Below are positions 36,729 to 49,039 of a stretch of 64,000 bases of DNA, piece by piece. Both the position numbers and the translations under genes were made by a program. The notes under the pieces were generated by a model. The model had not been told where the DNA came from, made no database searches, and worked only from the letters and a program-made list of their open reading frames with translations. The stretch lies in the NCBI GenBank assembly GCA_039881145.1, contig JAYKKI010000095.1, positions 5,446,501 to 5,510,500 of the forward strand, in the 5' to 3' direction. The number at the start of each line of letters is the position of its first letter. Position 1 is the first letter of the stretch. Source of the stretch: Druceiella hillmani. Lineage: Eukaryota; Arthropoda; Insecta; Lepidoptera; Hepialidae.

Positions 36729-37145
36729 AATTTGGGGCCAATAGTGGACTGTGAAAACTTTAGGGAATAAATGTTAACGAATTAACAATTTGGAGCCAAT
36801 TGTTTAGATTAAAAACGTTGTGGAATAAATGTTGCGTATTAACAATTTGGAGACAAGGGTTAACTTTGAAGACGTTATGGAATAAATGTTAGCGAATTAA
36901 CAATTTGGAAACAATGGTTAATTTTGAAAACGTTAGGAATAAATATTAGCGAATTAACACTTTGGAGACAATGATTAACTTTGAAAACGTTATGAAATAT
37001 ATGTTAGCGAATTGACAATTTACAGACAATGCTTAACTTTTAAAAAGTAATGAAATAAATGTTAGCGGATTCACAATTTGGAGACAATGGTTAAGTTTGA
37101 AAACGTTATAAAATAAATGTTAGTGAATTAACAATTTAGAGCCGT
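36729..37145. repeat. 60-bp tandem repeat, about 7 diverged units
   Basis: The pattern AATTTGGAGACAATGGTTAA...AACGTTATG...AATAAATGTTAGCGAATTAAC recurs about every 58-61 bases. Confidence 0.9.
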
Positions 37146-37146
37146 A

Positions 37147-39420
37147 TATTTTAGGGTTCCGTACACGTTTAGGTACTTATAAACATTTAAGAGTACATAG
37201 TATTTTGATTAAACTAATTACAAATAATATTGCCTGCCATATCTTTCACAAGAGTAAATCATGGTGTATATTCCAAAAATTGTAAGATCTGCGATAATCG
37301 CTGCAATTTTCCTATAATATCCTAACCCGATGTTATCAATGCTATTTTCTTTATTATTTTTCGGAAATAAGTGGGTAATGCTCCATTTTCGTATATTTTT
37401 TGTAATATATTTTTAAACACGTAATTTAAAATTATGAAAAAAATATTTTTATATTTTTCATAACAAACACTTTAAAATAATATGCCACGTGCTAAACAAA
37501 ATTTAAAACAAATTGTATGACCTTTATTTACCTCTTCTTTAATTCATGTATGAAGTTTCGGAAATAAGCGGGTAATGCTCTATTTTCGCATATTTTTTGT
37601 AATATCTTTTTAAACATGTAATTTAAAATTATTAAAAAAAATATTTTTATATTTTTCATAACAAACACTTTAAAATAATATGCCACGTGATAAATAAAGT
37701 TTAAAACAAATTGTATGACCTTTATTTACCTCTTCTTTAATTCATATATGAAGTTTCGGAAATAAGCGGGTAATGCTCCATTTTCGTATATTTTTTGTAA
37801 TATATTTTTAAACACGTAATTTAAAATTATGAAAAAAATATTTTTATATTTTTCATAACAAACACTTTAAAATAATATGCCACGTGCTAAACAAAATTTA
37901 AAACAAATTGTATGACCTTTATTTACCTCTTCTTTAATTCATGTATGAAGTTTCGGAAATAAGCGGGTAATGCTCTATTTTCGCATATTTTTTGTAATAT
38001 CTTTTTAAACATGTAATTTAAAATTATGAAAAAAATATTTTTATATTTTTCATAACAAACACTTTAAAATAATATGCCACGTGCTAAACAAAATTTAAAA
38101 CAAATTGTATGACCTTTATTTACCCCTTCTTTAATTCATATATGAAGTTTCGGAAATAAGCGGGTAATGCTCCATTTTCGTATATTTTTTGTAATATATT
38201 TTTAAACACGTAATTTAAAATTATGAAAAAAATATTTTTATATTTTTCATAACAAACACTTTAAAATAATATGCCACGTGCTAAACAAAATTTAAAACAA
38301 ATTGTATGACCTTTATTTACCTCTTCTTTAATTCATGTATGAAGTTTCGGAAATAAGCGGGTAATGCTCCATTTTCGTATATTTTTTGTAATATATTTTT
38401 AAACACGTAATTTAAAATTATGAAAAAAATATTTTTATATTTTTCATAACAAACACTTTAAAATAATATGCCACGTGCTAAACAAAATTTAAAACAAATT
38501 GTATGACCTTTATTTACCCCTTCTTTAATTCATATATGAAGTTTCGGAAATAAGCGGGTAATGCTCCATTTTCGTATATTTTTTGTAATATATTTTTAAA
38601 CACGTAATTTAAAATTATGAAAAAAATATTTTTATATTTTTCATAACAAACACTTTAAAATAATATGCCACGTGCTAAACAAAATTTAAAACAAATTGTA
38701 TGACCTTTATTTACCCCTTCTTTAATGCATATTTGAATTTTTTTTTAAAAGTTAGCTAGTCCAATATACGTAGTTTAATTAATATTTGTTACTATACCAA
38801 AATTTCAAGTATCTACGTTGCACGATTTCTGAGAAATTGGCTGCAAATATGGAGAAATATAAATAAATTGCCTAATATATCTTTCCTAGGCGTAAAATTA
38901 TGGTGCATATTTCAAAATTATGACATCTAGTATTATCATTATAGTATTCATTTACGTGGGCTTCTAAAACCTATATTTTTTTCATAAGTTGTAAAATGTA
39001 TTTTAAATAAGAGGGAATCATATTTTTTGCTTACTATTTAATATATCTCTGAAGATATTGTACCGAAAATTACGAAAAACATATTTTTGAAACATTTATC
39101 ACTAGCCTTTTCAAGCGGTATCTCCACTATACGTCGAATTAAAAAAATCTTATACTTAGTGTACGATTTTTTTACCACTATACTTGGAAGTACAAAAATC
39201 GCATACTTAATATGCTTACTCTAAAATTTCCAAACAAATACTTTCGAGGCTTAGGCACTGACTATATATGTGCGGGTTAATATGTTTTACTACAATGCCA
39301 AATTTTAAACTTTTACGTTAAGCAATTTCTGAGAAAAACAGCTGTGACAGATGGACGGACAGACACGTGAATGATCTTATAAAGTTCATGATGATCTCAT
39401 AAGGTTTCGAATCTCGATAT
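37147..39420 (-). repeat. Dispersed repeat family X, reverse orientation, expanded and nested
   Basis: 37147-37340 matches, in reverse, the end of the 8175-8760 copy (AGGGTTCCGTACACG, AACATTTAAGAGTACATAGT). 38740-39420 matches the remaining parts, including ACTATACCAAAATTTCAAG and GACAGATGGACGGACAGACA, apparently from two overlapping copies. The 197-bp satellite sits between them. Confidence 0.6.
37362..38740. repeat. 197-bp satellite, 7 units, with CACGTG in each
   Basis: Units start CGGAAATAAGCGGGTAATGC at 37362, 37559, 37757, 37954, 38151, 38348 and 38545. Two unit types are seen: A (TTTTCGTATATT, TAAACACG) and B (TTTTCGCATATT, TAAACATG), in the order A-B-A-B-A-A-A. Units are almost identical, and each holds ATGCCACGTG. 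Confidence 0.97.
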
Positions 39421-42400
39421 ATTATTGGAATCTGCTACTGTTTTCAAAGAAATGCCCATTTACAAAGTTGATATTTATAAACATGCAATAAATAAAAAAC
39501 TACTTGAAGGCAATTTGTGTCATACATCAAAGCTGCGCACTTTTATTTTCTTCCCATTCGAATTTATCAATGTTCTCAAAAAGTGATTTGGATCTACCAC
39601 TGTTCTCATAGAAACGCACATTCATATAGCAGACATTTAAAATATGAATAGCAAATAAGTAAAAAGCTACTCGAAGGCAATTTGAGTGATATATCAAAGC
39701 TACGCAATTTTATTTTCTTTCCATCAAGAGACGTTCAAAATGACAATAGTCCAAGAGCCCCGACGGGTATTTACCCATGATTGATGACCAAGCTCGCAAA
39801 TGACAACTCGAAGTCCCCTCGCTGTGTTCGCGTTATGTATGAAGCTATGGACATTCAAAAAATGAGTTTTATTTTGTCACATTTTTTTATGCAAACGTCA
39901 TGCATTTTAAAATTGTCAAGTCGGGTTTGTCTTTCTGTTGCGGTTACTATTAGGGAACATTAACATTCCAAAAAAATGGAATGAATATATCCGTTATGAT
40001 TGCTAGTTGTTTAGTATACAAATCTATATAATGTAAATGCAATATTAATAAAAGGTGGACTATTCAAAATTATTTAGATTAATTATTAGAACTTTAAAGT
40101 GAAGTTATCAGTGACAGTAACATTTTAATTTTCTTATTTTCAACACAAACCTAACAGTTCGAAAGTTTAATATTGGCGTATGTTTGTTAAACAATTTTAA
40201 AATTACACCATTATTCCGTGGCCAAATTAGGAAACCATACAATTTCGCTACATTCGTCTTTTTTGTCTCTTTGTATGTTATAGCCGATTTACTCGCAGCC
40301 TATATGTGCTATAAAGTTGAATTATGAAATAGTTACACATATTTACAATGTATACAAAGCTATAAAACAAAATCTTTAAAAACTTGTAAAGTGCGTCTGA
40401 CGTTTTTTCGCTTACTCCGCTGTGTTGGGAGTCGTTGAATAGGACTTTTAAAAATATTAGGTGTACGCCATGATAACTTTTTCGATACAGGGATCTGTTT
40501 AAAAAATATTAATCTTTAAAATAGTAATTTTTGTTACGAGTTCTCACTTGGTAACACAGCTAAATTTCTACTTTTGTATGTCTGAAAAGTATTCACAAGA
40601 GTAGTACATAGAAGAAAATTGTCACAGATAAATAGATTCTACTAGTTTACGAGTAATAATTGACTAACTTATGACATTTAGTTGGGTCTGTTAAAAGTTC
40701 ATAGAAACTCCATAAAAATTAAAAAAGTACTATCAAAAATAACTTGGTATTTTAAAATGTACATTTATTATGTCTCTGAAATATACACCAGGCTATATAT
40801 TTAGATATTTATTTGGTGAGAAATAATGTTATTTCCGTCTGTAAATGTTTATAAATAGTTTAATAGAACTACTATGCACGCTCAAATGTTTATAAATGCT
40901 TAAATGAGTACGGAACTCCAGTAGTGCAAGTTCTAACCATATTTGACAGGTATTAAGAATTAAGGCATATTTACAATGTATACATTTTAAATTACAATAA
41001 TATCGAACGAACATAAATATTAATCTTACGCACTGGAACTACAAGATAGGAAAAAAGTTAGAAATTCAGTAGCTTCTACTTAATTATGCTTACTTTTAGC
41101 TAACAGCAATACACTCTACAAAGATCTTCGTGTGATCTATCGTATAAAAGACTGTTACAAATGAGTATATGAGATAAACATAAGACACCTAAGAAAAATT
41201 TTACGCAACAATCCTTTAAATTGTTCCTCCATGCTAATGAATGCCAAATTTTAGAAACTGTTTAATTTAATGGCCTTATTTATAAATGTACCAAATCCGA
41301 AAGATGCCTTATATATATGCCTAACTATTGTCTAATGCAAATTAAAAAGAAACATTCGTGTCCCTAATTGGCTAAACACAATTCAGCTATCGCCAAAAAT
41401 GCAAAATTCATCTCGGCACACAAACAGTTTTGGCCAAATAAAGGATGTCGCGCAAACAAGTCGAGCGTCGCGAGTTCCTTTCTCAGATTTTCGTGGGCAT
41501 ATTTAACTTGAACGATAAGCCGAGCAGGCCTTGTTTACGATCTCACGGGACCGAAGCACATAAACGGCTAACAGCATCCACATCCGCCTGGTTTCTGCTC
41601 TGTTATGGCAATACTAAATTGAAACGCAAACTTCGCTCCAACAACAAAGCATTATGATGTGAATTCATCAGAACTAGTTTGTTTGGCAACGATATGTACT
41701 TCTTGGCACGTTGCGACCGAAAGAGTTATGTAAGGTCTTACAAGAAACCGTCCGCTAAGTTGAATTGTACAGTCGACATTGAAAAGATAGACGGTTTAGC
41801 GGCATGCTTTTGTTATTCAGGATCTTTTATCATCTCTATGTATTATTTCTCAATGGTGTTTTTGTCGGTACGCCATATCTCCTTTAATACTTCATCTAAA
41901 CCAATGATTCAGCTATCGTTTTGAAGATTGTCTTCATCGCTAATGACGAAAAATAATTAAACAATTCATAAATCAAATTTTTTATTTAAAGTTTTAAATT
42001 TTTTAATTGTTTATAAATTTTCTATACACTTTTATTACTTTTCAAAATAAAATAACTTTCAATTACTTATTTTCACAATATATTACGATTCGGTGGCTTG
42101 CAAAGTATTCGCTCGAGCCGACTAGTATTATAAATAAGCTTTCGCTGCGAGTAAGATAGAGAGCGATAACATTCTTTAAACCTCACATGTTTTAAAAGAA
42201 ATAATTTCCACTTTGGCCTATGTTTAAGAAACATTTGTGTTATTTGGGCAATTTCTGCCGCAAAGGGTTTCTCAAATTGTTAATGCTTTTGTTGTCTTCA
42301 TATCCACGGTCAACACGTTTTTTTTTAAACAAATAAGAGCTAAAATTACTTTCAAATATATTTATTTATTTTATTTTATTTAGGTTCAAGAGATTATGTT

Positions 42401-43429
42401 AAAATCCTCTGTGTTTAGTATTAGTAGTTACAACATTTATTTGTACCGTTTTAATCGATAGAAAGTTTTCATAGGCTTTGTTACAAGCTATTTTGTTTTT
42501 ACAAGCTATTTTGAAATTTATCCAATTAAAATACTATTCATTAGAATGTGAAAATAAAGATTTATGATCAGATGAAATTGTAGCAACATTTTATAACCTA
42601 TTTTCGTGAGATGGCAGTTCAGACATATTTAGTTTTGTTGTAAATGTTATAACAATTCTCTTCAATTTCCTTGAGCATCTAAACATTTTGATATTGTATT
42701 TCAAAAATTTAAACTATACACTTGTATACGATATTATAAATATTAATAAAACCGTTTGTTTTTGTTATTTACCAATTTATTTCTTACAAAGGTAGAGTAA
42801 TTTGGAAAACACCATTATTTTGAAAAACAATTTTCGATTCGATTTTGGTTAACACCATTCTTTTGAAACTTCTGGAAATTGCAAGTATTACCAAATTAAA
42901 TAAAAGATTTGTTGACACATTATGTTTATTATTATTTTTAATTAAATGTATTTACTCTATAGAAATTAACAATAAATTCGGAATCAGTAAAATCTAGCCA
43001 TCTTCGCCATGCCTTATCGATTTCTGTGATGCTCTGAAAAATTTGGAGTTCTATCTTTATTCTTTGCTATATTAGGCAGATAATATCTGCATTGAATAAC
43101 AGTATAGATAGTCTAGGTTCTCACAAAATGTTTTGAGTAAATTTGAAGGCGCTGACTGTATATTGAAATTTTACATTCTCAGAAATTTTGTGCCACATAA
43201 ATATTTTGGTTTCGCTGGAGTTACGCTTGTTCTTTGTGAACTAGTTTACGATTATTGTGCGATTTAATCACGGCTCAGGTCACGTGGTAAGCGATATCTC
43301 CATAACAACCTTATTCTGATTGTTGAGGCCGGGGAGACGTGCCCAAGATACTGTGGGTCCATAAACTTGATCTGCATTTTAATTGCTTCGTATTACTATT
43401 ATCATTAAATCTATTTTGTATGTAAGTTT
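39421..43429. other. Mostly unique spacer with GC-richer patches
   Basis: No supported gene. A degraded family Y copy lies at about 40200-40340 and a reversed family X piece at 40830-40935. The patches at 39700-39960 and 41340-41920 are less AT-rich than the rest, and the second opens frames at 41445-41657 and 41679-41924 without any motif I know. They could be conserved non-coding sequence or old exons. Confidence 0.4.
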
Positions 43430-43430
43430 T

Positions 43431-43815
43431 GCGAAATTGAAAAGGATCTGCTATTTTATAGACAAATTTGCAAGGCGTAACGTCAATAACACTAATATGG
43501 ATACGCCAATTGCTAAATACTAAACGAAAAGTGATGATGTATTCAATCTAGTTTCTTTGTGTAGGTTATGCGAAATTGAAAAGGATCTGCTATTTTATAG
43601 ACAAATTTGCAAGGCGTAACGTCAATAACACTAATATGGATACGCCAGTTGCTAAATACTAGATGAAAAGTGATGATGTATTCAATCTATTTTCTTTGTG
43701 TAGGTTATGCGGAATTGGAAAGGATCTGTTTTTATAGACCAATTTGTAAGGCGTGACGTTAATAACATTAAATGGATATGCCACATGCTGAATACTAGAC
43801 GCAAAGTGACGATGT
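43431..43815. repeat. 139-bp tandem repeat, about 2.7 units
   Basis: GCGAAATTGAAAAGGATCTG recurs at 43431 and 43570, and in diverged form at about 43709. ATGGATACGCCA and GTGATGATGTATTCAATCTA are shared. Confidence 0.95.
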
Positions 43816-44090
43816 AATAAAACAGGTAATCAAAAAGACGGAAATAAATAAATACGAGTACGTGGAAAGTATGAATATCTTTATTAATAAAATTTGACAC
43901 AAAACGATAAAAGATAATTTCTTACAAATTGGGACTGCGAAAATTGGTACCTTAGAGGAAAATTTACGTGACAATTTAGGTAACAATACCGTAACAATAT
44001 TATTATTTAAAAAGATATTTGTGTGTATTTTAAAAGATGTAAGTACTTAACTACGATGACAAACGGTGGAATATTCGCAGCATTCCAGGA

Positions 44091-44170
44091 TTGCCATTTC
44101 AAGCAATTGCCCTTCTAGGGTAATGTAGCGTAACGATGGACATTAGGTTATTATTCGAATATTTAATTGG
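44091..44170 (+). repeat. Dispersed repeat shared with 45607-45690
   Basis: GCCATTTCAAGCAATTGCCC and the following words match GCCATTTCGAGCAATTGCCC at 45609. Both are followed by TATTATTC. Confidence 0.7.
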
Positions 44171-44270
44171 ATTTTGCCGTATGTTATCGTGAATGTTATG
44201 ACATCGATAATGAACAAAAAACAATTTGCAGAGATAACTTTAACTAATCGTTCATTTGTATTATTTGGAG

Positions 44271-44850
44271 GGTTCCCTAGCCAAAATGCAAAAAACGAAC
44301 CCTTATAATTTTGTTCTGTCCATCTGTCCATCTGTCTTTCTGTGTGTGTGTCTGCCATTTTACTCGGAGACTACTGACACTATATAGACATAATATTGAT
44401 TTTAGGTGTCTTTTATGAATAGCTATACAATAAAATATTGGAATTATAAAAAAAATAATATTAATAGTGGCACTTCATACATAAAGACAGGTCTTAAAGT
44501 TTCAAAATAAATTTTATATTTAAGTCGATTGTTGGTGAGATATGCGTTTTTAAAATCTTAAAAAGTATCTCCCCCCCTGCCCATTTCTTTAACCTTTTAA
44601 GTAATGTGTGTAAAATTCTGAAAAAAATAATGTGGTAGAACTTAAAATAAACTTTCAACGAAGATTGGTTTCAATAAGATATATTGTGTAGTTTTTGAGG
44701 TACTAGATATTTTCTGTACTGATCCGACTGCTGTAATAACTTTGTTTTTCGCAGTGTCGTTGAGAAATACAAACATATAAGTTTAATATTGTTTGATGCT
44801 ACGAAACCCTTTGTGCGTCATTTCGACTTGCACTTGGCCGATTTTTTATG
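44271..44850 (+). repeat. Dispersed repeat family Y, copy 2
   Basis: GGGTTCCCTAGCC start, an ACGAACCC inverse, GTCCATCTGTCCATCTG, GTGGCACTTCAT, and the CACTTGGCCGATTTTT end. Confidence 0.75.
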
Positions 44851-46752
44851 TTATTATATCGCTAAAAGGGTGAAATATATCTGGAGCATTAAAAGAAACG
44901 ATTTTATCGTAACGTAATTTTAAATATGAAGTTAATGACCTGTATTTTTGCTAAATTTAATCTAGTTGTATCAATTTGTTTTTAAATCTTTAACTTTTAT
45001 TGCTATTGATGATATCGATTGCCGTTGTCAAGTTCAACATTTGGAATTTGAATGGAAAGTATAACGAAGCCATCGATATGAAATTTCCTAAAGTATCAAA
45101 CTGCAAACAGCGAAGACTCGTTAGTGTGAATTATCGTACTCGTTAAGTATTTAATGTCTTAAAGTACTCGCGTCAAGTTACATGACAAACACAAGAATAT
45201 AGTAGCTTTGTTGTCCAACTTAGAAATCTAATGTAATTTATTCCCTTAAGTTTTTATAAGCAATCATTATGAACTTGTTCGTAGACAAAACCGATTAGAT
45301 TTATTTACTACTCCATCTCATTCCACAGCGAAGCGCGTTGAAGACTGATAATGGAATGCAGCATAAGTATCTCGCCGTACTTGTTACATTATTGACTTAA
45401 ATTTTGATTGTATCCTTCTTCAAAGAGTCTCCAATTTGGTTGTTCAGTGTCTTTTTGCCTTCTGATTTGTAATTATCGTGATTTTTCGAGACGTCAGGAC
45501 TACATAGATGTTATTATGGTTAGTAGAATACTGACAATATTCTGGAATTCCATAGATAGAGATAGATATATTTTCTTTTTCTATTTAATGTTGCCATTTT
45601 GTTAGTGGCGCCATTTCGAGCAATTGCCCTTCCAGGATAATGTGGTCTAATGGTGGACTTGAAGTTATTATTCATATGTTTAATCAAATCAGGAAATATT
45701 TAATATTGCGTATATAAGACAAAAATATGTGACTTTTGAGAAGTCTGGACTACATAGATATTATTATGGTTAGGCATTAATGTAGATAAATTAATTATTT
45801 ATGTCGAATTATACTTATTTTACTAAATTTTGGTTCATGAAATAATTTTAAATATTGAGATCACAAGAAAAATTTACGATGCGTATTTTGGAGATAGTTT
45901 GTCTGCTGGCATACCTGCTTTTCTTGCACGATCTAGCACTAAGTTACTTGTTAACCATTCTTGTACGAAACAACAATAAGTTTACCATATAACGTATAAT
46001 TTTTCGACACAAGTATTCTTGTACAAACTAGCACTAAGTTACTTGTTAACCATTCTTGCACGAAATAATAATATGTTTACTATATCGTATGTTATCGTTA
46101 TATCTCATGTTGACTCGATCCTAAAATATCAAATTACGAGTCACGACGTAGCCGAGTGTATTTTTTGATGCAACTTTTTACAAAACTCCCATGGCCCTTT
46201 ATCGTCCTAACGTATTTATTCGAAAAATATTCACATCGCGCCATTACGTTCCTCGATACGCGCGTATTATGTTTCGTTCGCTAAGAAAATAAATGTTAGT
46301 TGCACACACGCGGCGAGCCCGTCCTAAGCGCTTAAAGGATAAGTGAAGGCAACTAAAATAAAGTAGGTATTGTTGTCTTGGCTGGGGTTTCATTTATTAA
46401 CGAAATAATAACAGAGATGACGGAGCGAAAAGGGCGTTCCTTTGTTTCGTGAATACTGGCGAACGTCGACCAAAATATATTTCTATTTGTATAATAATAT
46501 GGATGGGGCAAAAATAATATTTTAGCTGTGTGGAAAAAGTCATATATTTTTATGATAATATGATAAAGTGTATGGGGCCTAAATAAATATAAGCCAGTTA
46601 TGGCAGAGGCTGAGCTGTGTGCTTTTCGGTTTTTATGCGAGATAATAATTGATGAATGTACAGCGATAACGAACTTATTATTCTTTATCTTCTGCTTCAA
46701 TAAAGTTTCATTTAAGTATGTAGCATGACCGCGTTATGTGGTTGTTTGGTAT
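44851..46752. other. Spacer with small local duplications
   Basis: GACTACATAGAT...TTATTATGGTTAG occurs at about 45498 and 45748. CTAGCACTAAGTTACTTGTT occurs at 45933 and 46028 (95-bp duplication). A GC-richer patch is at about 46200-46330. The 115-codon minus-strand ORF at 46353-46700 shows no motif; unassigned. Confidence 0.4.
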
Positions 46753-47990
46753 TATTGAAGAATGTACAATAAATGTCCAAGTTTGTTGAGTGATTGATGA
46801 ATCAAACTCAACGTGGTGTCCGTGTAACAAAAGATGTAACGGTCTAGCCATCCCAATGACGTTTTATAAGAACAAAAAAGTGGTTTCAGGTAGCTTCCAC
46901 ACGCGGAGTTTAAAGAAAAAGATAGAGTGAAAAAAAGCATGTATATGAATGACATAGAGGTATTGAAGACAATACGATTACCTTTTCTTTTCAGGACAAC
47001 TTTTAGAGCGCTATTCTTCTATAATTACAATAAAACTGTAGAATTGTTGTTTCTGTGTATTGAAGATACTTACGGAAAAATAATTTTAGCGGACATAACA
47101 AAAGTAATAGAACTCAAAAAAAATATTTTTTAAATGTTTTCATTTACTTTATATTTTTTGAATGTTTTTATTTACAATCTGTTTATTTGCTCGAGCTTTG
47201 ATGAGGCTTAGTTGGTGGATTTTGAAGGGTATGCTGCTTTTCTTCATTGTAATCCGGCTGCAAATAGAGAAAATTTGGTAATTTGAAATTACAATAGAAA
47301 GTGCATTTGAAAAATTTAGTTTTATAAACTTTGGCGTGTTTTAAAGGCGCTCACCTGGCGGTGTAAGATGTAGAAAAGCAAGAAATATATAATAAAATGG
47401 CTTCCCAATATTATTTCATACTAAAATTCAATAGATGGCGCTGGTCTGTTTTTATACACGCAAGCGAATATGGACTAGCAAAATATTTAGGAAAAATATT
47501 GGGAAAATAATTTTCGACTTCCGACTATAATATTAAATGCGATTCATTTTGTCTGCCATTATAATTACACCATTATTTCTGAAATGAATGCATTATTTTG
47601 GTGTTTCTTGATATATATTTTTTTTGGACAATTTAGCAATTTTGATTTGTTTACCGAGACATTTCGGTGATACGCTGGTAGCTAAAGAAAGTAATAAGTT
47701 ATAATAATTCGAAGGTCCACGTAAACGATGTTGCTGATTATATATTTAATATAACGTTCTTGAGCTTTCCAATATGGATTTTGAACGTTTGACAAGGGGC
47801 TTAGTCATCATTCGGCGCTCGAAACGGTATCATGAGTATAGGATCTCGGTGTGATTATGGAAGACCATCTATCATTTCATAATCTTACCATCGAAACCTC
47901 ACAGAAGGTCTACTATGTGGTAGGATTTGCCATGCGACATTCCCACGATAGCCATGACAATGAGTATATTGTCACTTTGTTCCAACTATC
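46753..47990. other. Spacer, no supported gene
   Basis: Short ORFs only. About 47780-47990 is less AT-rich and leads into the hairpin at 47992. Confidence 0.35.
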
Positions 47991-47991
47991 T

Positions 47992-48053
47992 AGTCCGTAG
48001 CATACTTGAAACCAGCAGAGGCATCTCCATTGGTTTCAAGGATGCTACGGGCT
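47992..48053. ncRNA. miRNA-precursor-like hairpin (candidate)
   Basis: Arms 47992-48014 and 48031-48053 form a 23-bp stem with a single mismatch (48004/48041) and one G-U pair, around a 16-base loop. Size, near-perfect pairing and GC content suit a pre-miRNA, but the stem is short at its base and I recognise no known miRNA. A tiny fold-back transposon is the alternative. The strand is undetermined. Confidence 0.3.
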
Positions 48054-49039
48054 GAAGTAATTTATGTACTCGTGTTGGAGATAATATTGAAAAAGTATAA
48101 CAGATTTTTATGTAAAAAATATACTGTCCTCATTCATTTACTTTATATTTCATAGTGGACTGAGCTGGATGTATTCCCTTCAACTCCGACGGGACATCTT
48201 TGGATCATGCATTTTTTAAATTATTAAATAATTATGTCAATAACCCATCAGTCTTATATTTCGTAACGTTTCATGGTCGTGAAGGACAGAGTCATAGTTT
48301 ATTTCATTACTCTAAAGCATGCACGAAAATCCTGCAGCGTTCACCTGTTTTTTATTTACGTTCATTACCGCGGTGTTGTGAGAGGCGATGCTTTTTCTTC
48401 TCCATTGACCGTTTTAGGAATGTGATTATCGAGTTGCCAGTAGTTCATAATTGATACTAAGTTAGTTTTATGTTTAATTTGAATTAATATCTGTTTTTTA
48501 TTTTTTTATTCTGTTTTTTATTGTACTATTAACTGTTGTACTTCTGGTACTTACAAATCTCCAATAATTTGTTGCAAACAGTAAGTTAAACGTAGGGTTT
48601 TTATTAAATAAATAAACAGTCAGCTTTGTAGGCGATATGAATATTTAAATAGATAGATCAATTTAGTGTAGTTTTAAAGTAAAAAAAAGTGATCTATAAT
48701 TGAAATCGTCAGTATATATTTTTTAGACATTTTGTGTCTTATTTGAAAAGTTTGAAGTAGAAAGGATGTGAGTTAGACTACTTTAAGAGTAGGACTACTT
48801 TCGTTTTTACTTTTCTAGCGCTCTGTTTGAAAGCTTCATATTTTTTTTATTTTAAATATTGAGATCAAAATAAAAATTTAATAGCAATAAGCATTTTACA
48901 TTTAGGAAGAGACAACTCAATTACGGATAGAATTTTTTTATTTCAATTATTTTATCCTATAAATTTAATTAAAGAATACAACTTTCAAAATACAAATGTC
49001 TTATAGATGCTGACTTACTGAGAGTGGTTGGTATTTCAT
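48054..49039. other. AT-rich spacer
   Basis: No gene recognised; the ORF at 48200-48454 has no motif. Confidence 0.4.

Noticed and set aside
46353..46700. 115-codon minus-strand ORF
   Set aside because: Long for chance, but no domain, signal or duplicated copy supports it; left as unassigned spacer.
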